DNA from: Methanobacteriota archaeon
GTDB lineage: Archaea > Thermoplasmatota > Poseidoniia > Poseidoniales > Poseidoniaceae
Direction: 5' to 3'
NCBI GenBank assembly: GCA_002706615.1
Contig: PALS01000007.1
Coordinates: forward strand, 31,813 to 38,354
Length of the DNA stretch: 6,542 nucleotides
In this document: positions 1 to 5,577 of the stretch, piece by piece
Layout of the letters: every line of letters starts with the position of its first letter
How positions within the stretch are numbered: position 1 is the first letter of the stretch
The notes under the pieces: model-generated
What the model saw: the letters and a program-made list of their open reading frames with translations, nothing else
What the model was told of the DNA's origin: nothing
Databases searched by the model: none
Translations under genes and position numbers: made by a program

Positions 1-1179
1 GTTGGTAAGCGTGGTGATGAAATGGTGGATGCTGCGACCTATGAAGAGATAAAATCTCGAACATTACAAACCGTTCGAGGAACTGTGCAAGCAGATATTC
101 TCAAAGAAGATCAAGCTCAAAACACATGTATCTTTTCTACGCCATTCGCTCTAAAGATGATGGGAGACGTACAGCAATACTACATCGATAACGGGGTTAG
201 AAACCATTACTCTGTTTCAATTTCGGGATACCATATCGCAGAAGCAGGTGCTAATCCAATCACTCAACTTGCTTTGACTCTAGCAAATGGATTTACCTAT
301 GTTGAATATTACAGAAGTCGTGGAATGGATGTTGCACAATTTGCACCCAATCTGTCGTTCTTCTTCTCCAATGGTCTTGACCCAGAATATACAGTAATAG
401 GCAGGGTTGCTCGTCGAATATGGGCTGTAGCAATGCGTGATTTGTATGGTGCAGATGAGCGCAGTCAGAAACTCAAATATCACATTCAAACCAGCGGTAG
501 AAGCCTACACGCTCAAGAAATCGATTTCAATGACATAAGAACAACACTACAAGCGCTTCTTGCGATCCAAGATAACGCAAACTCCCTACATACAAATGCC
601 TTTGATGAAGCGATTACTACCCCTACTGAAGATTCGGTTCGCCGAGCATTAGCAATACAACTGATAGTCAACAAAGAAAGTGGATGGACTAAAACTGAGA
701 ATCCGATGCAAGGCTCCTTTATTGTAGACGAACTAACCGACCTTGTAGAAGAAGCCGTGTTACAAGAGTTTGAGGCATTGAGCCGTCGTGGCGGAGTTCT
801 AGGTGCGATGGAAACGATGTACCAAAGAGGAAAAATACAAGATGAAAGCATGTACTATGAACATCTAAAACATGATGGTACATTACCAATTATAGGAGTT
901 AATACGTTCCTAAATCCGAATGCTCAGGCCTTCGATGCTTCATCTGCAGATGATTTTGAAATGGAGCTCGCTAGAGCGACACCTGATGAAAAGCAAGCCT
1001 GCTTAGAAAGAACCCAAGCGATTTCACCTCCAAGTGAAGCCCTTGAAAAATTGCAGAAGGTCGCCAGAGAAGGTGGAAATGTATTTGCTGAACTTATGGA
1101 AACCACCAAGGTAGCAAGCCTTGGCCAGATCACTGATGCTCTATTTGCAGTCGGTGGGCAATATCGCCGTAATATGTGA
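1..1179 (+). CDS. icmF: Fused isobutyryl-CoA mutase, C-terminal part (5' truncated by window edge)
   Basis: This is the C-terminal ~392 residues of a coenzyme-B12-dependent acyl-CoA mutase that interconverts isobutyryl-CoA and n-butyryl-CoA in the cytoplasm by radical carbon-skeleton rearrangement. The frame is open to base 1, so the ATG at 22 is internal and not a start. Full IcmF is about 1,090 residues (B12-binding domain, MeaI-like G-protein chaperone, mutase barrel), and only the end of the mutase part is visible. Seen: [13 protein letters not shown] with the conserved active-site Gln at bases 88-90; [12 protein letters not shown] with the active-site His at 232-234; [12 protein letters not shown]; and the C-terminus VGGQYRRNM typical of IcmF. 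Where methylmalonyl-CoA mutase has Arg (Arg207 in P. shermanii) for the substrate carboxylate, this protein has Gln (bases 118-120, in AQNTCIF), the known isobutyryl-CoA mutase hallmark. The paired Phe lies outside the window. Arg codons are CGN-biased (14 of 23), unlike the next gene. Confidence 0.93.
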   Translation, partial: VGKRGDEMVDAATYEEIKSRTLQTVRGTVQADILKEDQAQNTCIFSTPFALKMMGDVQQYYIDNGVRNHYSVSISGYHIAEAGANPITQLALTLANGFTYVEYYRSRGMDVAQFAPNLSFFFSNGLDPEYTVIGRVARRIWAVAMRDLYGADERSQKLKYHIQTSGRSLHAQEIDFNDIRTTLQALLAIQDNANSLHTNAFDEAITTPTEDSVRRALAIQLIVNKESGWTKTENPMQGSFIVDELTDLVEEAVLQEFEALSRRGGVLGAMETMYQRGKIQDESMYYEHLKHDGTLPIIGVNTFLNPNAQAFDASSADDFEMELARATPDEKQACLERTQAISPPSEALEKLQKVAREGGNVFAELMETTKVASLGQITDALFAVGGQYRRNM

Positions 1180-1243
1180 TTTGAACAATATACAAATCCT
1201 CGACCTTAAGAACCCCCTCCCCTGCTGTTGTTATCCGTCGTAC

Positions 1244-1250
1244 TTTTTTT
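1244..1250 (+). terminator. Possible T-tract terminator after icmF
   Basis: A run of seven T lies 65 bases after the icmF stop codon, downstream of a C-rich patch (AACCCCCTCCCC, 1211-1222). No convincing GC-rich hairpin precedes it, so it does not look like a classic bacterial intrinsic terminator. Archaeal RNA polymerase can terminate at T-tracts alone, which would suit this site if the host is an archaeon. It could equally be part of the AT-rich promoter of the next gene. Confidence 0.35.
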
Positions 1251-1265
1251 CAAATATTTCATTTG
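1251..1265 (+). promoter_or_regulatory. Candidate promoter core/operator: CAAAT-N5-ATTTG dyad
   Basis: Perfect 5-bp arms CAAAT (1251-1255) and ATTTG (1261-1265) flank ATTTC. The left half includes AAATATTT, which resembles an archaeal TATA element. It lies about 30-40 bases before the ATG at 1294, so a transcript starting some 25 bases downstream would have a very short leader. This agrees with the absence of a clear Shine-Dalgarno before 1294. In an AT-rich gap a 5-bp dyad can arise by chance. Confidence 0.35.
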
Positions 1266-1293
1266 TTTAGAAGTACCAAAGGTTGTTGGTAAA

Positions 1294-2730
1294 ATGTTGG
1301 ATAAGATTGAGGAATTAGAAGAATTGTTAGAAGAAGCAGGAGATATCATTGGGCAAATTGCAATGGAGAAAGGTGGTATTGAAGCTCTAGAAGATTGTGA
1401 GACGATGTTTACTGTAGATACTCCTCTTGGCAAGTTTAGTATCGATTACGCTCAATATGAAAGAGCAAGACATGCTGTAATGCTAGAAAAAGAGATGCCA
1501 ACACCATTGTATGAAAGAATGGTAAGAGAGTTCTTTGGAGAATCATCCCATAGTGATTCGAAATACTGGAGTTCAAACCTTGGCTCGCTGATTAAGTCCC
1601 ATGTCGATGAGTTCTTTGCCGATTGGCATATGTTTCGCGAGTTCATTATCAAGGATGAAATCCTAAGAGATGCGAACTATGGCAACATAGAGATTGGTAA
1701 CAAAGGTTCAAAGAGATATATGTCAATAGGGACTCGATTCTACATTTCTCCAACTGGAGAAAGAGTCGTTTTGACCGCATCTCAAGATAGTGATGGAGAC
1801 CAAAGAATCGTGGTCACTACTAGGCACGAAGGAGATGCTTTACAATTGATTGAAGAGTTTGAACATGACTTCTACCAATCAGGTCCACTAAAGGGTGAAT
1901 TCTTTGACATGGATTATAATTTCATCAAGAGAAATGACAAGATTGGAGAATTACTTGCTTGGAATCCTGCTATCAGAGAGACTCTAAAACGCGACGTTAT
2001 AGATTTCATCAAAGTCATGCCAATGCTAAAAGAAAAGGGGCTTCCAAATTCACGAGGAATTATTCTTTCAGGCGCACCAGGAACTGGTAAGACAATGTAT
2101 GCAAAGGCCTTGGCAGCTGAATGTGATATCTCGACAATCCTTATCTCGGCAGAAATGATAAATCAAAGACATGATGTAAGAACTGCCTTTGAGATTGCAA
2201 GAAAATTATCTCCGAGTTTAATCATCATTGAAGACATTGATACAGCGGGGACTGTAAGTAGACAATTTACAGACCATCCGATTTTAGGTGAATATCTCCA
2301 AGCGATGGATGGTATGTCTCCTAATGATGGAGTTGTAATCATTGCAACGACCAATCATACTCAAAATATTGACCCTGCCATCTCTGATAGACCTGGTCGA
2401 TTCGATAGAATCATCGAAGTCGGTTTACCAGAATATGCACAACGTGAACAGATTCTTGAAAAATTACTTGCAAAGATGCCTTCTTCTGTAAGAAGTGGTA
2501 GAGTTGTGAAGAAACTATCTAAAGATACTGAAGGTCTAAGCGGTGCTTGGATTAGAGAAGTTGTTCAATCAGCACTAATCAGTGCGGTATCAAGTGGGAG
2601 AAAGAAAATCAATCAAACCGACCTACAAGATTCGATTGGAGATGTATTGAAAAGAAGAGGTCTTGCATACAAGGCAACACCAAAACTTACCGATGCAAAT
2701 AACTCTGCACCAGGAGTTTATGTTGGCTAA
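1294..2730 (+). CDS. Classical AAA+ ATPase (Bcs1/FtsH-like core) with unusual N-domain
   Basis: A 478-residue AAA+ ATPase, probably a hexameric protein-remodelling motor in the cytoplasm. Residues 1-20 form an acidic amphipathic helix (IEELEELLEEAG), likely coiled coil. Residues ~35-200 are an N-domain I do not recognise, mixed alpha/beta, presumably for substrate or partner recognition. The AAA core follows: NSRGIILSGAPGTGKT with Walker A at 260-267, Walker B LIIIEDID at 309-316, sensor-1 Asn354 in ATTN, and DRPGRFDR at 365-372 supplying the arginine fingers. LSGAWIREVV (~415-424) matches the helical-lid sensor-2 region of classical AAA proteins. The lead-in (a Trp-Asn-Pro segment, then a helix, then the glycine-leucine-proline stretch before RGI) recalls Bcs1-like ATPases. 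No membrane segment is seen, so it is neither mitochondrial-type Bcs1 nor FtsH, and no FtsH protease domain follows. The ATG at 1294 is preferred over an in-frame TTG at 1228, whose extension would be a hydrophobic, unconserved-looking leader. Arg is AGA/AGG in 23 of 29 codons. The next gene follows after 42 bases, suggesting co-transcription. Confidence 0.88.
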   Translation: MLDKIEELEELLEEAGDIIGQIAMEKGGIEALEDCETMFTVDTPLGKFSIDYAQYERARHAVMLEKEMPTPLYERMVREFFGESSHSDSKYWSSNLGSLIKSHVDEFFADWHMFREFIIKDEILRDANYGNIEIGNKGSKRYMSIGTRFYISPTGERVVLTASQDSDGDQRIVVTTRHEGDALQLIEEFEHDFYQSGPLKGEFFDMDYNFIKRNDKIGELLAWNPAIRETLKRDVIDFIKVMPMLKEKGLPNSRGIILSGAPGTGKTMYAKALAAECDISTILISAEMINQRHDVRTAFEIARKLSPSLIIIEDIDTAGTVSRQFTDHPILGEYLQAMDGMSPNDGVVIIATTNHTQNIDPAISDRPGRFDRIIEVGLPEYAQREQILEKLLAKMPSSVRSGRVVKKLSKDTEGLSGAWIREVVQSALISAVSSGRKKINQTDLQDSIGDVLKRRGLAYKATPKLTDANNSAPGVYVG

Positions 2731-2772
2731 AATGGTTGAATAATTGCATGGGTTCATAAGGGTCTTAATTCA

Positions 2773-3570
2773 ATGAGATCTAGTATGGCATACGGAAAAT
2801 CAATTGAATATACTATAGTAGAAGAATTATTCCATCTTGATGGACGCGACTTCCCATTTATTTTTGATGGCGACTCGTGGAAACCATGTAGAGTTTCAAT
2901 CTCAAAATGGAGTTCATCTTTAGGTGAATGGACTGTTTTTGGCGGCTATCGCTCTTCTGAAGCGGATTCATTTCATAGAAGTACATGTAAACATCGGCCG
3001 GGTTTCCCTAGAGCATTCAATCATGAGGAATTGAATTTCAATGAAGGAATGGCAGGTGGCACCAAACACCAGCTGATGCATGACCCCGCTGTTGAAATGA
3101 ATGACCCATGGGACTTGGAATTGATTATGCAAGCGCATACAGGTCGTATTGAAGGCCAGGAGAGATTAGAGAATTTTCACATTGTAACCAGAAGAAGTGG
3201 TCAGAAACTATTACTTGGATTCGTGATGGAAGATGTTAACTACGAACCTGGAATGATAGGAATGGATTTCTCGGCATATTGCCTTGATACTTTTAGGGAG
3301 CATGAAGCCATTTTTTCAGACCCACTAGAACCTTGTGTTGATTGTGTGCAAAGAGGATGGGTTTCCATGGCAGTAGACTTGCTTAACTGTCATGGAGTAT
3401 ACGGTAATGAGTTGGCATTAACTGGAAATGATTCGTTACTGGAAACTATGCGTCCCAATCAATGGTTGATTCTCTCGGTCGGTAGGCGAAGGTTGGCTTT
3501 ACCTTACTCTGTAATCGAATCTTTGAAGGGTTACAGGTGGGGTGAACTATTGTGCCACCCACCTGTATGA
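2773..3570 (+). CDS. Uncharacterised Cys/His-rich protein (265 aa)
   Basis: I do not recognise this protein. It is acidic and apparently soluble, with no signal peptide or membrane helix. It has seven cysteines (39, 72, 170, 188, 191, 206, 261), several in metal-ligand-like patterns: CKH at 72-74, CVDC at 188-191, CH at 206-207 and CH at 261-262, the last almost at the C-terminus. A structural zinc site built from CVDC plus one or two of the CH pairs is plausible. The ending alternates aromatic and hydrophobic residues (NQWLILSVGRRRLALPYSV), like a beta-hairpin. The ATG at 2773 has a weak ribosome site AAGGGT nine bases upstream (2758-2763); a second in-frame ATG at 2785 is possible. It sits 42 bases after the AAA+ gene and is probably in the same transcript, so it may be a substrate, adaptor or regulator of that ATPase. 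The long open frame, co-orientation and codon use like its neighbours support a real gene. Confidence 0.8.
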   Translation: MRSSMAYGKSIEYTIVEELFHLDGRDFPFIFDGDSWKPCRVSISKWSSSLGEWTVFGGYRSSEADSFHRSTCKHRPGFPRAFNHEELNFNEGMAGGTKHQLMHDPAVEMNDPWDLELIMQAHTGRIEGQERLENFHIVTRRSGQKLLLGFVMEDVNYEPGMIGMDFSAYCLDTFREHEAIFSDPLEPCVDCVQRGWVSMAVDLLNCHGVYGNELALTGNDSLLETMRPNQWLILSVGRRRLALPYSVIESLKGYRWGELLCHPPV

Positions 3571-3660
3571 TTTAGTTGCTTATTAAGTTGGAAATCATCA
3601 TGTTGCCTCCAGAGATTTCGGGGGGTTAATAACAGACGGGCCGTGAGACAAACTTCGTCC

Positions 3661-3712
3661 GATTATTCCTTCTTATTACCGATATTTAATCCCGGTAAAG
3701 TAAGGAATTATC
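3661..3712 (+). repeat. Long imperfect inverted repeat upstream of the 613-aa gene
   Basis: The two arms are 3661-3681 and 3693-3712. Pairing from outside in: GAT with ATC, a T/T mismatch, ATTCCTT with AAGGAAT, an asymmetric internal loop (CTTA against AGT), then TTACCG with CGGTAA. That gives sixteen paired positions around an 11-base loop at 3682-3692. It ends 11 bases before the Shine-Dalgarno of the next gene. As DNA it could be a two-part operator flanking a TATA-like core; as RNA it could be a leader hairpin controlling translation. It lacks a following T-tract, so a terminator is unlikely. Confidence 0.6.
3681..3690 (+). promoter_or_regulatory. TATA-like element inside the inverted repeat loop
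   Basis: GATATTTAAT lies almost exactly at the dyad centre. If the host is archaeal, transcription about 25 bases downstream would start near 3710, giving a leader of about 25 bases that just includes the ribosome site. In that case the hairpin would mostly not be transcribed, and the arms would act as DNA sites flanking the promoter core. Short AT-rich matches like this are weak evidence on their own. Confidence 0.35.
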
Positions 3713-3723
3713 AACATGCAGAA

Positions 3724-3729
3724 GGAGGG
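3724..3729 (+). promoter_or_regulatory. Strong Shine-Dalgarno that decides a TTG start
   Basis: GGAGGG stands six bases before TTG at 3736, a good spacing. The next in-frame ATG (3748) would be 18 bases away, which is too far. An ATG at 3716 is out of frame and upstream of the site. The gene is therefore best started at the TTG. Confidence 0.7.
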
Positions 3730-3735
3730 TAAAAT

Positions 3736-5577
3736 TTGGAGCCATGGATGATAGTTGCTGACGATGGAGAACGTCAGATTTCACTACCTGATGTGAAACA
3801 AAGAATGCACATAGTAGGTAGAGATCTAGAAGATATCGATGCTGAATTTATTACTGGAGAAAGTGAACTTTATGTGGAATACGCTCCTAATTTGAAAAGT
3901 ATTGTTCTTGGAAGAGACAAAAAGTCTTGGCAATCTGATTCTAAGAAAAGTGGGTGTAAAATCACCTTTACAGAAATACCTAGAAATACAGTTTCAATCG
4001 ATGGAAGAATCGAAGAAATAGTGCTTCCTCGTGAAACTGAACCTCTTACTATAGGTAGAGTTAGAGATCATTATACTCTTGCCCTTGAAGACTCTTGGGG
4101 AGCAATGATCAGTTCGGAACAGAATATTACTAATGATTGCAATGAAAATGATTTGCTGATTTTTATCGCCAAGGGTGATGAAAACAAAATTGTCGAGATT
4201 GATGGTGAGTGGAATCATATTGTTGTTATTGGAGATGAGTCTCTAAATTCTCTAAAAGTTAGTGGCACGAATACGATTCGTCAACTTACAGTTCGTAGTT
4301 CACCAAATCTACGAAGCATAGATGTTAGAAGAAAGGTTCTATCGCTAGTAATTAATGGATGTAAGAGTATAGAATCGGTCAAAGGTTTTGGTGACAGATT
4401 GATTATTAACTCGCCAAAGGAGATCCGAGATGTTATTGCGATTGGAGGATTTTGGCACCAAGCTCCTGAATGGTATAATGACCAAATAACAATGTTAAGA
4501 ATGCCTCATTTTTTGGCCGCTACAACATATGATGATTTACGAACATGTGAAGATATGGGTGGCATCTGTATCACTCCCAATAAATATGATTCAGTTGGTG
4601 GTTTATGCCACTGGTCTAGCGTAATGGGTATACCTATCGATGAGCTATCTTTTGGAGTACCAATACCTCAACTTATAGATGCCATAATGGTACAAGGTAA
4701 GCCTGCAATAGATGCTTTTGGTTCGTGGTGTAATCATAATTCCTCTCGATTTGAACAGTACAAAGCGATGCGAGTACTCACCGCTCTAATTATCCGCGGG
4801 TTCGATTCGAAAGAAGTAGTTAAGTTACGTCATTCCATTTCGATGGTTAATCATGAGGCTCCATTGCTGATTACAGAATCAGTAAATACTGAAAAGAACT
4901 TTTCTCTAGGTGGTAAATGGAAGCGCCTACGCTCACTCAATTCAAATCAGATTATGTTTAATGAATGGTATTATCCATTACATTCGGTTATGCCATTTGG
5001 ACGCTTAGACCTTGAGATCTGGCTACACAGTGGGGAGGATTGCAAGTATATTGGCCTTGACGAAAGAACTGGACGTTTCCGTTCAATGCGTTATCATTCA
5101 ACAGGAAAAGACCCTCGTGTTCGAGACCTTATGGTTTCCATTATAGCTGCAATAGGAACTAAGCGTCAGGATTCCTATTCGCAAACTCGTTTGGAAAGAT
5201 TAGCTAATGGAATCTATATTGATGAAAAAATCATCAAGGACCCAAATTGCTGCGAATTCTTAATTCACCATCTAGAGAGATGTCCCATAATTAGTAAACA
5301 AGTTGTGAAAAACATGGTTGCAAATATAATGGGTTCACAAATGGATATTTGGTGTAAGGTAGCATTACTGGTTGCAATGATAGAAAAATCTGACAACTCG
5401 AGTGCTAGAATGGCGCTTACTAGGCTTAAATCATCACGTGAGATATCCGTGGATGAGTCAAAGGAAATACATGCTATCGCTATCGCTGGGCGAAGAGCAT
5501 TTTCTACTGGGAAAGCAGCGAGACCGCAGTGGCCTTATCTGCAAAAATGGAGAGAAAAATATGAGCACGGATATTAA
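3736..5577 (+). CDS. Uncharacterised 613-aa protein with leucine-rich/beta-solenoid-like N-terminal half
   Basis: I do not recognise the family. Residues ~45-235 contain recurrent short strands of the form N-L-x-S-I-x-V: NLKSIVLGR (52-60), RIEEIVLPR (91-99), SLNSLKVSG (169-177), TIRQLTVRS (180-188), NLRSIDVRR (191-199), VLSLVINGCKSIESV (201-215) and RLIINSPKEI (221-230). Adjacent copies are ~11-20 residues apart, as in leucine-rich or parallel beta-solenoid folds used for protein binding. Residues ~250-420 are mixed, with Trp- and His-containing patches (LCHWSS, WCNHNSS). Residues ~500-585 look helical, possibly HEAT-like. No signal peptide, membrane helix, NTP-binding motif or recognisable catalytic motif was seen. 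It starts at TTG because of the ribosome site six bases upstream. Its last 17 bases overlap the MoxR-type ATPase start, so the two are likely translated together and may form a complex in which this protein is the substrate-recognition or sensor part. That role is inferred from context only. Confidence 0.82.
   Translation: MEPWMIVADDGERQISLPDVKQRMHIVGRDLEDIDAEFITGESELYVEYAPNLKSIVLGRDKKSWQSDSKKSGCKITFTEIPRNTVSIDGRIEEIVLPRETEPLTIGRVRDHYTLALEDSWGAMISSEQNITNDCNENDLLIFIAKGDENKIVEIDGEWNHIVVIGDESLNSLKVSGTNTIRQLTVRSSPNLRSIDVRRKVLSLVINGCKSIESVKGFGDRLIINSPKEIRDVIAIGGFWHQAPEWYNDQITMLRMPHFLAATTYDDLRTCEDMGGICITPNKYDSVGGLCHWSSVMGIPIDELSFGVPIPQLIDAIMVQGKPAIDAFGSWCNHNSSRFEQYKAMRVLTALIIRGFDSKEVVKLRHSISMVNHEAPLLITESVNTEKNFSLGGKWKRLRSLNSNQIMFNEWYYPLHSVMPFGRLDLEIWLHSGEDCKYIGLDERTGRFRSMRYHSTGKDPRVRDLMVSIIAAIGTKRQDSYSQTRLERLANGIYIDEKIIKDPNCCEFLIHHLERCPIISKQVVKNMVANIMGSQMDIWCKVALLVAMIEKSDNSSARMALTRLKSSREISVDESKEIHAIAIAGRRAFSTGKAARPQWPYLQKWREKYEHGY
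5549..5554 (+). promoter_or_regulatory. Ribosome binding site for the MoxR-type ATPase, inside the preceding gene
   Basis: GGAGAG lies six bases before the ATG at 5561 and within the last codons of the 613-residue protein. With the 17-base gene overlap, it supports the chosen start and translational coupling. Confidence 0.65.

Noticed and set aside
513..851. 112-codon open frame on the minus strand
   Set aside because: It lies inside the highly conserved IcmF mutase coding region and has the Ser/Ala/Arg-rich look of an antisense translation.
1211..1222. C-rich stretch (G-rich on the minus strand) as a possible G-quadruplex
   Set aside because: There are only two long C runs, not the four tracts needed.
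1228..1293. TTG start extending the AAA+ ATPase by 22 residues
   Set aside because: No ribosome site precedes it, and the added stretch is hydrophobic and runs through the T-tract and AT-rich promoter-like region. The ATG at 1294 begins the acidic helix directly.
3606..3625. CCTCC...GGGGGG potential hairpin after the 265-aa gene
   Set aside because: The stem is only about five pairs with a G-U pair and no T-tract follows, so it is too weak to call a terminator.
3600..3629. Possible tiny ORF (ATG, nine codons) in the 3571-3735 gap
   Set aside because: It is too short and has no ribosome site.
3634..3659. GACG...CGTC and ACGG/CCGT short palindromes in the gap before the 613-aa gene
   Set aside because: Arms of four bases are expected by chance in a 165-bp gap.
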